DNA from: Sedimentisphaerales bacterium
GTDB taxonomy: Bacteria; Planctomycetota; Phycisphaerae; Sedimentisphaerales; Anaerohalosphaeraceae
DNA length: 64,000 nt
NCBI GenBank assembly: GCA_016926155.1
Contig: JAFGPC010000051.1
Location: 123,171-187,170 of the forward strand
Direction of reading: 5' to 3'
Shown: one piece after another, positions 54,871-62,933 of the stretch
Layout of the letters: every line of letters starts with the position of its first letter
How positions within the stretch are numbered: the first letter of the stretch is position 1
Made by a program: the position numbers and the translations under genes
The notes under the pieces: model-generated
The model's database searches: none
Told to the model about the DNA's origin: nothing
The model's input: only the letters and a program-made list of their open reading frames with translations

Positions 54871-56931
54871 ATGGGTGAAATCCAACTGCCCGGTTTGGCG
54901 ACCGGAATTGACACAAGTTCCATCATTGCCCAACTGATGGAAGTAAACCGACGTCGCCTGTATATGTATCAGGAAAACCTGCAGAAAACGCAGGAAAAAA
55001 AGGATGCGATGGACGAATTGGAGAGCAAGCTATCCAGCTTCCACTCCGCTATTAAGGCCCTGTCGAATGCCAGCCAGCTAAAGTCCTATAACGCAGCTAC
55101 AAGCGATTCGGATGTCATAACGGCCACAGCCAATTCCAATGCCTTTGAAGGAAATCACTCCGTCGAAATCAATCAACTGGCCACCAGTGAAAGGTGGGTG
55201 CATTCGGGATTTTCCAATTCGACCACCTACGTCGGCGCCGGTACAATCTTTTTTTCCTATAACAACCAGGAGCTCCGCATCCAGACCACCGCCGAAACCA
55301 CCCTCGACGATCTGGTCGGTTTGATAAACAACGACCAGGACAATCCCGGCATCAACGCCAGCCTGCTCAAATACGATGATGGTTCCGGCAATGCCTTTCA
55401 CCTCGTTCTCAGCGGAAAAGACAGCGGGGGAGACTATCAAATCACCGTTAATACAAGCAATACCGAACTCTGGACGGCCGACAGTACCTTGCTCTATGGA
55501 GGCGAAAGCGCTGCTGTCACCACAAAGCTTGCTGATCTGGACAGTTTCAGCGGCACAATGGAAAGCGGCTCCACGGCCGACAGGATCCACATTACCGGAG
55601 ATCAGCACGATGGGACACCCGTTGATGTCTACTTCGATGTCACCGCCTATACCACAATCGAAGATATGCTCCGGGAAATCGAGGATGCTTTCGGCGATAC
55701 GGTAAAAGCCACGTACAAAGATGGTGAAATCACGATTACCGATACCATATCCGGCACGAGCAGTATGACCGTTGCTCTGAGTTTTGTGCCCGGTACCGGG
55801 TCCAGCGCCTCTTTAACCCTGCCGACCCTCAGCCAGGTTACCGCCGGCGGCAGCGAATCGTCCACCCTTACCAGTCTTCTTCCCGCCGAATGGATCGAAA
55901 GCCAGGATGCACAGGACAGCCTGCTTCGAGTGGACGGCTATCCGGCCGGGGATTGGATCAGCCGAAGCTCTAATACCATCGACGACGTTATCTCCGGCGT
56001 TACACTGAATCTGCACGATACCACCGACGGAACGCCCGTTGAAGTCAACCTTACACGCGACACCGAGACCCTCAAGGAGCAAGTGCAGGAAATGGTGACC
56101 CAGTACAACACCGTGGTCATGTATATTCAGGAAAAGACAGCCTTCTCTGCCGACGGTAAAACACGCGGTATCTTCGCCACAAATTACTTCGTTTCAACCA
56201 TCTGGAACCAGATTAAACTCCCCTTCAACAGTGCGGTCGCCGGATTTGATAGTGACGACAGTTTTCTCCATCCGGAGGATATCGGTTTGGACATCGGCGC
56301 CGACGGGATGCTCGAGCTGGATGAGACCGCATTTGACGAGGCGATCGTCGATGATTATCTTGGCGTCCTGTCCCTCATGGGCGCCCTGAAGACAGGCGAT
56401 TCGGACAGCACCGAGATCAAGTTCTACAGTGCCGCCACCTCCACCGTCGCCGGCAGCTATCATGTCAAGGTGGAAATCGACGGCGCCGGGACCATCATCT
56501 CGGCCAAGATTTGGTCCGAGGGCCAAACGGAAGCCGATGCGCGGGACGCCACCATCGACAACGATAACGATACGATCACCGGAAGCATCGCCCTGACCGG
56601 CAATAACAAATACCTCTACGATGAGAACAACCTGCAGTTTACCGTGGACACCACCAACGTCGGTCAGACCCTGACCTCGACCATCGACGTCAAGCAGGGC
56701 TTTGCCGGTGCTCTCTATGACATCGTCGAAACCATGCTCAACTCCGTCAACGGCTCGGTGCCTGTTTCCCAGGATGCTCTGCAGGACTCGATCGATAACC
56801 ATAACAACCGAATTGAGCGGGAAGAAACCCGACTCGAAAAGATAGAAGAACGGCTCGTTGCCCAGTATGCCCGTCTCGAGAGAAACCTCTCGCTCATCAA
56901 CCAGCAACTGGCCGGCCTCCAGAACCTGTAA
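54871..56931 (+). CDS. fliD: Flagellar filament cap protein FliD
   Basis: The 686-residue protein starts IQLPGLATGIDTSSIIAQLM, the FliD N-terminal signature, with a coiled region (YQENLQKTQEKKDAMDEL) then FHSAIKALSNASQLKSYNA. The C-terminal D0 coil NHNNRIEREETRLEKIEERL, ending LERNLSLINQQLAGLQNL, is typical. The middle is beta-rich and Ser/Thr/Gly-rich, about 200 residues longer than enteric FliD. FliD caps the filament and directs flagellin folding. AAAAGGA precedes the ATG. The gene closes the co-directional run and faces convergent minus-strand genes. Confidence 0.95.
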   Translation: MGEIQLPGLATGIDTSSIIAQLMEVNRRRLYMYQENLQKTQEKKDAMDELESKLSSFHSAIKALSNASQLKSYNAATSDSDVITATANSNAFEGNHSVEINQLATSERWVHSGFSNSTTYVGAGTIFFSYNNQELRIQTTAETTLDDLVGLINNDQDNPGINASLLKYDDGSGNAFHLVLSGKDSGGDYQITVNTSNTELWTADSTLLYGGESAAVTTKLADLDSFSGTMESGSTADRIHITGDQHDGTPVDVYFDVTAYTTIEDMLREIEDAFGDTVKATYKDGEITITDTISGTSSMTVALSFVPGTGSSASLTLPTLSQVTAGGSESSTLTSLLPAEWIESQDAQDSLLRVDGYPAGDWISRSSNTIDDVISGVTLNLHDTTDGTPVEVNLTRDTETLKEQVQEMVTQYNTVVMYIQEKTAFSADGKTRGIFATNYFVSTIWNQIKLPFNSAVAGFDSDDSFLHPEDIGLDIGADGMLELDETAFDEAIVDDYLGVLSLMGALKTGDSDSTEIKFYSAATSTVAGSYHVKVEIDGAGTIISAKIWSEGQTEADARDATIDNDNDTITGSIALTGNNKYLYDENNLQFTVDTTNVGQTLTSTIDVKQGFAGALYDIVETMLNSVNGSVPVSQDALQDSIDNHNNRIEREETRLEKIEERLVAQYARLERNLSLINQQLAGLQNL

Positions 56932-56939
56932 AAAACTGA

Positions 56940-56985
56940 GACAGGTATGTTCATCTGCCGGGACGGTTGTACCTGTCTTTGTTTC
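56940..56985 (+). terminator. Putative bidirectional terminator after fliD
   Basis: GACAGGTA (56940-56947) and TACCTGTC (56970-56977) form an 8 bp stem with a 22-base loop, followed by TTTGTTT. It lies between convergent fliD and the small minus-strand gene at 57004. The long loop makes it weaker than a textbook terminator. Confidence 0.45.
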
Positions 56986-57003
56986 TTCAGGTATAACGAC
57001 ACG

Positions 57004-57177
57004 TTATTCCAACTCGATTGGGACCGGCGTATTGTCCTTGACGTACCAGACGCGGTCATCCCTGACGATGTATCCATGGGCGTGCCTTTCGCTGTCCATT
57101 CCTACAGGATACACTACGATCCTTTGCTTTTGGATTTCCGCAAATTTTTCCATCATCTTCTCTTTGTCCTTGGTCAT
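57004..57177 (-). CDS. Small hypothetical protein, 57 residues
   Basis: The reading frame begins with ATG at 57177, preceded by AGGGG at about six bases, and ends with TAA at 57004-57006. The protein is charged at the start (MTKDKEKMMEKFAEIQKQR) then has VVYPVGMDSERHAHGYIVRD, VWYVKDNTPVPIELE. I do not recognise it. It reads in the same direction as the 55-residue gene at 57328 and the lipoprotein gene, with a 150 bp gap between it and the former. Confidence 0.6.
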   Translation of the reverse strand: MTKDKEKMMEKFAEIQKQRIVVYPVGMDSERHAHGYIVRDDRVWYVKDNTPVPIELE

Positions 57178-57327
57178 GACTGTCCCCTTTCACGTGAGTG
57201 GAGTGTAAAAAAAGACGCTTTCCCAAAACGCGGATCATTATAACCTTGGAAAAATCAATGGGAAAATTATAGGTGTCATCCCCGCGCTCCCGTGGGCATG
57301 ATAGAATCCATACGGTTTTTGATAACC

Positions 57328-57495
57328 TCACTCCGTCCAGTACCAGACCGTCACGACGCCCTTCTTATGATTCTCGGAGTGGGAAATGTTGATCAACCGG
57401 TCTTTGCCGATCTTCGTGGCAAAGTCACAGGCCTGCTGAAACAACTCTTCCCAACTGATAAATATGCCCCCGAATTTTACGAAAGCTACCCGCAT
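57328..57495 (-). CDS. Small hypothetical protein, 55 residues
   Basis: ATG at 57495 follows an excellent AAGGAGG ribosome site; the frame ends in TGA at 57328-57330. The product contains FGGIFISWEELFQQACDFA, then ENHKKGVVTVWYWTE. No family is recognised. It starts 24 bp downstream of the lipoprotein gene and is probably co-transcribed with it. The perfect ribosome site is the main argument for its being real. Confidence 0.65.
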   Translation of the reverse strand: MRVAFVKFGGIFISWEELFQQACDFATKIGKDRLINISHSENHKKGVVTVWYWTE

Positions 57496-57519
57496 GACAA
57501 TCCTCCTTACAAAGTTGTT

Positions 57520-58008
57520 TTATTTTCCGCTGTCTCCCGGCTTGTAAAACCGAAAGAAATCCCCTTTCAGATCGATCACGGGCGATCCGTCAAACGCGTC
57601 GATCTCTTTAATCTCAATCACGTTATCCCGAACCGCCACGATGTCGCACCGGCTGATGGCGATCAGATTCGGGCGAACCGGTGAATGCGTCGCGAATACG
57701 CCCGTCAGTGGATTGGCCGAATCCCCCCTCGGATGCACCTGCAGGATCGCCCGTTTCTCGGGTGTGTCGTTTTTGTCGAACCAGTATACCACGTGCACAT
57801 ACTCATGCGTCTCGAGCCCCTTGAGCCCCGCCTCGTACTGCTTGTCCAGGACAATATACGTCCGTCCGCCGTCCCGCTGGATCGTACCGATGGGATACAC
57901 TTGATATGCCGCTTGATCCAAACCGGATTCCTCACTTTGTTTAGCCATATGACATCCTCCCAGTATGCACAACATACTCAAACTTAAAATAAAGATATGA
58001 CTTCTCAT
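57520..58008 (-). CDS. Predicted lipoprotein with TrmO/TsaA-like domain
   Basis: From ATG 58008 (AAGGGA upstream; chosen over the upstream ATG at 58026) the protein has 162 residues. Its N-terminus is a lipoprotein signal: a hydrophobic stretch then ILGGC with Cys19. Residues about 37-160 match the TrmO/TsaA (UPF0066) fold: YPIGTIQRDGG, then LKGLETHEYVHVVYWFDKND, GVFATHSPVRPNLIAIS and IDAFDGSPVIDLKG. In the cytoplasmic family this domain methylates t6A37 of tRNA using SAM. A secreted, lipid-anchored version cannot act on tRNA, so its role must differ. The His in ATHSP replaces the usual Arg of ATRSP. Confidence 0.75.
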   Translation of the reverse strand: MRSHIFILSLSMLCILGGCHMAKQSEESGLDQAAYQVYPIGTIQRDGGRTYIVLDKQYEAGLKGLETHEYVHVVYWFDKNDTPEKRAILQVHPRGDSANPLTGVFATHSPVRPNLIAISRCDIVAVRDNVIEIKEIDAFDGSPVIDLKGDFFRFYKPGDSGK

Positions 58009-58048
58009 ATTGTCCCTTTCGTACATTAAAATGGAATGGCCCGTATAT

Positions 58049-58555
58049 CTATTCGTCCAATAACTGAATGGAAGAAACCGGGCTCTCTCTGAGAACTTTT
58101 CTCAGGGCTGTCAGTATCTCACTAGATAATCGATTCTTGCAGAGAATAAATATAGGTGTTTTCTCTTGTAAGCCGACAATATACTCTTTTGTTTCACTTA
58201 TTTTGGTAAACTTCTTCCAACTGTGGAACACCTCCGTTAGTTCTGTTTTAGATCTTACCCCCTCACTTTCAAAGAAAACCTCTCTCTTTCCTTCACGTTC
58301 CGTCTTCTTCCAGAGTCTTCTTGTTCTCCCTAATCCGACTATGACTGGAGCAGCCAATAGAAGGATAATAATCAGAACAAGTTCCTGATAATCACCCTCT
58401 GTATATTCACCCCATTTGGAAGTAGCCTTATAAACTCCATAAAGAAGAATCGCAAAGGAATACAATGCTAAGAGCCATGAACGCGATAATCCCCATAACA
58501 TAATTTTGTTTAGGTCGCGAAGATCAGTATTAATTTCTATTTGCAAATTTACCAT
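58049..58555 (-). CDS. YcxB-like membrane protein
   Basis: The 168-residue protein has two hydrophobic segments, WLLALYSFAILLYGVYKA and ELVLIIILLLAAPVIVGL (about residues 27-44 and 58-75). A soluble C-terminal domain follows: KREVFFESEGVRSKTELTEV, HSWKKFTKISETKEYIVGL and IFILCKNRLSS. This matches the YcxB-like arrangement (two helices plus a bPH-like C-terminal domain). The gene is AT-rich compared with neighbours, which suggests recent transfer. Function is unknown. Confidence 0.65.
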   Translation of the reverse strand: MVNLQIEINTDLRDLNKIMLWGLSRSWLLALYSFAILLYGVYKATSKWGEYTEGDYQELVLIIILLLAAPVIVGLGRTRRLWKKTEREGKREVFFESEGVRSKTELTEVFHSWKKFTKISETKEYIVGLQEKTPIFILCKNRLSSEILTALRKVLRESPVSSIQLLDE

Positions 58556-58736
58556 GATCCATTCTCATTATTGGCACCAAAAACCAATGTATCATAAAAT
58601 CCGTGCAGACACAATTCATGAAAAAGGGAGCCAGCCCTCTTGTTCTTATGGATACCTGATCTTCGATAAAGTGACGGCAAATACAGTCCAGCTTGATATC
58701 CAGAAAGAATTTTTTTTAAAAATGACTGCATTCCGC
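58556..58736. other. Intergenic region upstream of the divergent YcxB-like gene
   Basis: This 181 bp stretch lies between the minus-strand membrane gene and the fliA promoter. No convincing gene or RNA is seen. It is AT-rich with a T8 run at 58709-58718. It should hold the promoter of the minus-strand gene, but none is clear. Confidence 0.5.
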
Positions 58737-58764
58737 TAAAGTCCTCGGCCGATCCCGCCGATAT
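58737..58764 (+). promoter_or_regulatory. FliA (sigma-28) promoter of fliA
   Basis: TAAA at 58737-58740, 16 bases, then GCCGATAT at 58757-58764 matches the sigma-28 consensus TAAA-N15-GCCGATAT with one extra base. It lies 120 bp upstream of the fliA start and implies autoregulation. The leader is about 115 bases long. A similar N16 spacing occurs upstream of fliD. Confidence 0.65.
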
Positions 58765-58884
58765 AACTTTTTCCGAAAATCCCTCCTCCCCCTTGCCATC
58801 TGCCCCTGAGATGCAATGGGCATGGTGATTATCGGGCATTCGATACGGTGGACAAAATCGAAACACAGAACACGGAGGTAACGG

Positions 58885-59667
58885 ATGAAAGCGGCATCGG
58901 AAACGATCCAGAACGCCTGGAACGAATTCTCCCGAAAAAAAGACAAGCACAATCGTAATCTCCTTCTCCATCACTATCTTCCGATCGTCAAATACACCGC
59001 CCAGCGTATCAGCGCCAATCTGCCTTCCACTGTGGAGCTGGACGACCTTGTCAGTACTGGCATCCTGGGTCTGATGGATGCCATTGACAAATTCGATCTG
59101 GATCGCGGTATCATGTTCGAAACATATTGCGCCCAGCGCATCCGTGGGGCTATCCTGGACGGGCTTCGAAAAACGGACTGGATTCCCCGGCTGGTCCGGG
59201 ACCGCGCCCGCAAGCTGAACCGGGCCATGCAGAAACTCCAGGCCTACCTGGGCCGAATCCCCACGGATCAGGAGCTGGCCCGGGAACTGAAACTGGATCC
59301 GGAGGAATTTCACCGGTTTCAGCGGGATGCCAATGCGATCTCCCTGGTCTCGTTACAGGACAACCTCGGCCAATCCGACCGGGAGGACGAGTTTCAGGAA
59401 TTCCAGATCCTCGAGAATCAGAAAAGCAGGGATCCCTTTTACGAGGTGCAGAAGCGGGATTTGAAGGAGTTCGCCACCAGGGGCTTTTCCCGGGAGGAAA
59501 AGCTGATTATCACCCTGTATTATTTCGAGGAGATGACGATGAAGGAGATCGGAAGGACCCTCGGTATTTCCGAGTCCCGCGTCTGCCAGATCCATTCCTC
59601 GATCATATCCCGGCTCAAAGGCCACCTCGAAAAGGCCTGCCTGCGGGAATATCTGGAAGTCTCGTAG
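58885..59667 (+). CDS. fliA: RNA polymerase sigma factor FliA (sigma-28)
   Basis: The 260-residue protein has region 2 (HYLPIVKYTAQRISANLPST, VELDDLVSTGILGLMDAIDKFD, FETYCAQRIRGAILDGLRKTDW), region 3 (LGRIPTDQELARELKLDPEE) and region 4 (LIITLYYFEEMTMKEIGRTL, then GISESRVCQIHSSIISRLK). It is the FliA/WhiG type, which transcribes late flagellar genes such as fliD. Length is normal. ACGGAGG precedes the ATG. No anti-sigma factor FlgM is in the window. Confidence 0.95.
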   Translation: MKAASETIQNAWNEFSRKKDKHNRNLLLHHYLPIVKYTAQRISANLPSTVELDDLVSTGILGLMDAIDKFDLDRGIMFETYCAQRIRGAILDGLRKTDWIPRLVRDRARKLNRAMQKLQAYLGRIPTDQELARELKLDPEEFHRFQRDANAISLVSLQDNLGQSDREDEFQEFQILENQKSRDPFYEVQKRDLKEFATRGFSREEKLIITLYYFEEMTMKEIGRTLGISESRVCQIHSSIISRLKGHLEKACLREYLEVS

Positions 59668-59809
59668 GATAAGATGCTCTTTGCCACTCCGGCCTGTCAC
59701 GTCGGAATATAGTGAAGACGGAAGCCGGACTCCAGTTTCTCCTTCCCTCTAAATAATCAAGCATCAATCATCGATGATCAGTGAATATTCCCTGTTAAAA
59801 TAGGCAGGA

Positions 59810-59940
59810 TTTTCGCACAAACGCGCTTGCACTATCTTGCTGTTCGTGGTTTTTCGAAAATTTTTTATCTCCTTCTCTCACATCGATTTACACACTTGGC
59901 CCACGTCAAAAACGTCGAAATTTCGCACAAAATGCGCAAG
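59810..59940. repeat. Two copies of TTTCGCACAAA, 110 bp apart
   Basis: The 11 bp sequence TTTCGCACAAA occurs at 59811-59821 and 59921-59931, each followed by a CGC-containing segment (ACGCGCTTGC and ATGCGCAAG). The distance is exactly 110 bp, near ten or eleven helical turns. Protein-binding sites are possible. Confidence 0.5.
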
Positions 59941-59980
59941 TTCGCCCAAGGGTAGAGGGACAGCTAGCCGCTGCTGTCAT

Positions 59981-60042
59981 AGGAAAAGGGGCCACTGGTA
60001 TAGTTCGCCCGTTAGGGCGGTTGTACCTGTCCCCTTTTTCCT
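59981..60042. repeat. Large hairpin with nested stem
   Basis: AGGAAAAGGGG at 59981-59991 pairs with CCCCTTTTTCCT at 60031-60042. Inside it, CGCCC (60006) and GGGCG (60015) form a second stem with loop GTTA. The outer right arm GTACCTGTCCCC resembles the fliD terminator arm TACCTGTC. It could be a terminator for fliA or a repeat element. Confidence 0.5.
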
Positions 60043-60074
60043 GAGCGAAGCCGAGGGAAGCCGGGATCCAGTCT

Positions 60075-60124
60075 CGTAGAGTGGGCCGTGCCCACGCGGT
60101 TCTCGGTGCCCCCACGGGCATCGG
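60075..60124. repeat. Interspersed palindromic repeat (REP-like), copy 1
   Basis: CGTAGAGTGGGCCGTGCCCACGCGGT contains the palindrome GTGGGC-CGT-GCCCAC, then a second GGTGCCCCCACGGGCA arm. Related copies occur at 61534 and 63713. This GTGGGCAC-type element is common between genes in many genomes. Confidence 0.7.
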
Positions 60125-60154
60125 ATGGAGGAAAAAAAAGGAGCGTCAGGAGTG

Positions 60155-60817
60155 ATGGAAAGGTCTTGTCAGGCGTGTTCGCGCAGCGAATGGGCTTTTG
60201 CCGAGCCGCGCAGGATCCTTCTCTGCCGCCACAAGCCCGGCGCGGTAGGCGCCCTTTCCGTGGTCAGTCCCCGCGCCCGATGCCTGCACTTCAAGGCCCC
60301 GGCCTCCCCCCGTACCGACCTCGCTCCCCCTCCCGCCTCCGACAGCGCCCGGCTGATCCCCCTGACCCAGGCCAAATTCGCCTCCGTCGATGCCGATGAC
60401 TATGACTGGCTCAACAGCTACAAATGGTACGCAACCCACCACACCGGCATCTGGTACGCCTTTTCCCGCCGCCGTGGATTGGGCTACACATCGATGCATC
60501 GCCTCATCGCTCGGCCCCCTGACGGCATGGTCGTCGATCACATCGACCACAACGGCCTCAACAATACCCGCGCCAACCTCCGCGTCTGCACACCCCAGCA
60601 GAACTCCCGCAATCGCCGCTCCCAGTCCGGCCGCTCAAAATACAAAGGCATAAGTTACGACAAAAGATACAAACGGTGGAAGGCTCGCATTCGATTCCAG
60701 AACAAATACATCCATATCGGCACCTTCAGGGACGAAGCCCGGGCCGCCCGCGCCTATGATGCCAAAGCTGCCGAACTTTTCGGTGAGTTTGCTTGTCTCA
60801 ACTTCCCTCCGTCCTGA
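60155..60817 (+). CDS. HNH endonuclease-like protein with AP2 domain
   Basis: From ATG 60155 (AAGGAG ten bases upstream; an ATG at 60125 would add ten residues) the protein has 220 residues. The N-terminus has CQACSRSEWAF and ILLCRHKP, a possible zinc-binding part. HNH features are SMHRLIARPPDGMVVDHIDH, NGLNNTRANLRVCTPQQNSRNR. An AP2-like DNA-binding segment follows: SKYKGISYDKRYKRWKARIRF and IHIGTFRDEARAARAYDAKA. HNH-AP2 proteins occur as free-standing homing endonucleases. It lies amid interspersed repeats and may be mobile. Confidence 0.82.
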   Translation: MERSCQACSRSEWAFAEPRRILLCRHKPGAVGALSVVSPRARCLHFKAPASPRTDLAPPPASDSARLIPLTQAKFASVDADDYDWLNSYKWYATHHTGIWYAFSRRRGLGYTSMHRLIARPPDGMVVDHIDHNGLNNTRANLRVCTPQQNSRNRRSQSGRSKYKGISYDKRYKRWKARIRFQNKYIHIGTFRDEARAARAYDAKAAELFGEFACLNFPPS

Positions 60818-60837
60818 ACCGTTCGAAGGATCTGCCA

Positions 60838-60866
60838 TTGTCATTCCCGCGAAGGCGGGAATCCAG
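60838..60866. repeat. Palindromic repeat, ATTCCCGC-GAAG-GCGGGAAT
   Basis: TCATTCCCGCGAAGGCGGGA, then ATCCAG, has a perfect 8 bp stem with loop GAAG. This CATTCCCGCGAAGGCGGGAA element is widespread in bacterial intergenic regions. A degenerate relative (GAGGGAAGCCGGGATCCAG) is at 60052-60070. Confidence 0.75.
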
Positions 60867-61097
60867 AAGGGTAGCATGGCTTCGTTTTTTGAACCCATGC
60901 GGTTTCTGTGAGATTAAATTTCCTGGACTTGGAAACAGGGTTTATATAGCATTATGGATGCCACAGGGAGTCAATTGTGCCTTTTACATGTAGTAATGGG
61001 AAATGTCAAACTGACCCATTACCCAACTTGTTCGTCCCGATCGTTTCAGTCTTTCCGCTGTCTCGATTGGTTGAACGGCAGAATATGGGAGAAACAC

Positions 61098-61523
61098 TTG
61101 GTAACGGAAAAGCCTGTCCTGAAAGAGCCGGACCAGTATCCGACGGAAGATGTAATCTATTCCTGCATTGGAAAAAAGAAAGCACTCTGGATATCGTTTT
61201 TTAATACCCTTCATGAACAGCATCCCGATTTTTCCAAAGAATGGAGATATTATAACGACGGCAAGAACTGGCTCATGAAAGTGACCCGGAAATCCAAGAC
61301 AATCTTCTGGCTTTCCGTGTGGAAGAATGCGTTCAAAATCACATTCTACTTATCGGATAAGGCCGAAGAATCCGTTAGTCGCAGTGATCTTCCGGATGCT
61401 CTGAAGAAAGATTTTAAAAATGGCAAGCGGTATGGAAAGATACGCGGCTTGACAATCGCTTTCAGCAAAAAGAAGGATATTGAATACGCCGAGTCATTGA
61501 TCGCCATCAGATGTAAGAATTGA
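61098..61523 (+). CDS. DUF3788-like protein
   Basis: TTG at 61098, with GGGAG six bases upstream, starts a 141-residue protein (MVTEKPVLKEPDQYPTED). The open frame goes on upstream to 60954, but that part lacks family features. The body shows YSCIGKKKALWISFFNTLHEQ, FSKEWRYYNDGKNWLMKVTR and SKTIFWLSVWKNAFKITFYL, then KYG-type KIRGLTIAF. This pattern fits the DUF3788 family of unknown function. It is an accessory gene between repeats. Confidence 0.65.
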   Translation: MVTEKPVLKEPDQYPTEDVIYSCIGKKKALWISFFNTLHEQHPDFSKEWRYYNDGKNWLMKVTRKSKTIFWLSVWKNAFKITFYLSDKAEESVSRSDLPDALKKDFKNGKRYGKIRGLTIAFSKKKDIEYAESLIAIRCKN

Positions 61524-61533
61524 ATCTAGATCC

Positions 61534-61564
61534 CGTAGGGCCGATCGTGCCCACACGGTTTTCT
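61534..61564. repeat. Interspersed palindromic repeat, copy 2
   Basis: CGTAGGGCCGATCGTGCCCA, then CACGGTTTTCT, aligns with copy 1 (60075) and copy 3 (63713). It starts 11 bp after the DUF3788-like stop codon. The following 210 bp to the next gene are AT-rich and hold no gene that I can see. Confidence 0.65.
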
Positions 61565-61775
61565 ATTCTTTCATACATTTGGAGAACAATCAACCAAACT
61601 TGCAATTCAGGATTATTAATAATTTGTTCCTTTGTGGATTAAGGCCTTTACAGTCTCATTATTCACATTAAAATGACATTTGTTTTTTGTAACCGGTCTA
61701 CTCTATAGATTATAAATTATAGATATGATGTACTGTTGAGTATATTCTCCAAAGATGGATATGCGGAGGTCCTAA

Positions 61776-62933
61776 ATGACTAGGGTAGCTATTAGTCCTA
61801 CTGTTCTTCAATGGGCCCTAGATCGTTCTCGATTATCACTTGATGACCTAACATCCAGGTTTCCAAAAATCAAACAATGGGCAGTTGGTAAACAACACCC
61901 TACTTTGCGGCAATTAGAAGTATTGGCGCGTGTAACATCAACACCTTTCGGTTTTTTTTTCCTTCCTGAACCTCCAGAGGAACAGTTACCTGTACCTTAT
62001 TTTCGAACTCTTAGTGATGAGGCCCAAGAACGACCAAGTCCGGACCTTATAGATAGTATTCAAATGATGCAGAAACGACAAGGATGGATGCGAGAGTTCT
62101 TGATTGATGAAGGTTATGAGCCTTTACCATTCGTTGAATCAGTACGTATCAGTGATAGGCATATAAATATCGCTGACCGTATCCGGAACGCTTTAAACTT
62201 TGATGAGCTTTGGGCCTCTCGTCATAGGACTTGGACAGATGCGCTTGATGCTCTTAAAGAAGCCATAGATGGCATAGGGATTCTTGTAGTTACAAATGGA
62301 ATTGTTGGTAACAATACACATCGTAAGCTTGATGTAGAGGAATTTCGTGGTTTTGTCCTTGTTGACAAATATGCACCCTTGGTTTTTGTGAATGGTGCCG
62401 ACGGTAAAGCAGCACAAATGTTTACTCTTGCCCATGAATTAGCACATGTTTTCCTTGGAAGCAGCGCCGCTTTTGATCTTCGACAACTTATGCCTGCGCC
62501 AGATGATACCGAACTTGCATGTAATGCAATCGCAGCTGAGTTACTTGTCCCAGAACAACAACTTCGTAGTATATGGTCTTCTTTCTCAGAGCAGCCAGGA
62601 CGTTATCAAGACATTGCACGACAGTTTAAGGTTAGTCAAATAGTGGCGGCGCGTAGACTATTGGATTTGAACTTAATTGATAAACAAGAATTTTTGGAAT
62701 TCTATCGGAGTTATCAAAAGGAGGAACGCCAAGCAATCGAACATCGTTCTCCTGGGGGTGATTTTTATGCTACTCAGAATTCTCGTATTGGCCCACGTTT
62801 TGCTTCTGCGGTAGTTCGGGCAGTTAATGAAGGTAGGGTGCTCTATTCAGAAGCATATCGCTTGACGGGCCTGCATGGGAAAACTTTCGAAGCCTATGCC
62901 GCATCCCTTGGACTGCGAGGGCCAAAACGATGA
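61776..62933 (+). CDS. XRE/ImmA-IrrE family metallopeptidase, probable antitoxin
   Basis: The 385-residue protein has an N-terminal helix-turn-helix-like segment (SRLSLDDLTSRFPKIKQWAVG) and the zinc site FTLAHELAHVFLG (HEXXH, about residues 216-228), with CNAIAAELLVPEQQLRSIW as the third ligand region. This is the ImmA/IrrE peptidase pattern. The GTP-free ATG follows GGAGG. Codon use is strongly AT-rich compared with neighbours, indicating transfer. The PIN gene overlaps by 4 bp, so the pair looks like a toxin-antitoxin module with this protein as the antitoxin. Confidence 0.87.
   Translation: MTRVAISPTVLQWALDRSRLSLDDLTSRFPKIKQWAVGKQHPTLRQLEVLARVTSTPFGFFFLPEPPEEQLPVPYFRTLSDEAQERPSPDLIDSIQMMQKRQGWMREFLIDEGYEPLPFVESVRISDRHINIADRIRNALNFDELWASRHRTWTDALDALKEAIDGIGILVVTNGIVGNNTHRKLDVEEFRGFVLVDKYAPLVFVNGADGKAAQMFTLAHELAHVFLGSSAAFDLRQLMPAPDDTELACNAIAAELLVPEQQLRSIWSSFSEQPGRYQDIARQFKVSQIVAARRLLDLNLIDKQEFLEFYRSYQKEERQAIEHRSPGGDFYATQNSRIGPRFASAVVRAVNEGRVLYSEAYRLTGLHGKTFEAYAASLGLRGPKR

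Larger units (their letters stand above)
59668..60154. other. Intergenic region with repeats and hairpins
   Basis: No gene is seen in this 487 bp stretch. It holds a near-palindrome ATCATCGATGAT (59768-59779), two copies of TTTCGCACAAA (59811 and 59921), a large hairpin (59981-60042) and a palindromic interspersed repeat (60075-60124). These are listed separately. A short plus-strand frame at 59837-60079 crosses the hairpin and is not credible. Confidence 0.6.

Noticed and set aside
56947..57243. Plus-strand frame of 98 codons after fliD
   Set aside because: It begins inside the putative terminator and lies opposite the 57-residue minus-strand gene, which has a good ribosome site.
58506..58739. 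Plus-strand frame of 77 codons before fliA
   Set aside because: It overlaps the start of the minus-strand YcxB-like gene, has no ribosome site and ends at the fliA promoter.
59821..59841. Sigma-54-like sequence TTGCACTATCTTGCTG
   Set aside because: The -24 GG is missing and the spacer is four, not five, bases.
60954..61097. N-terminal extension of the DUF3788-like frame
   Set aside because: The TTG at 61098 with GGGAG upstream fits the family length; the extra residues show no conserved pattern.
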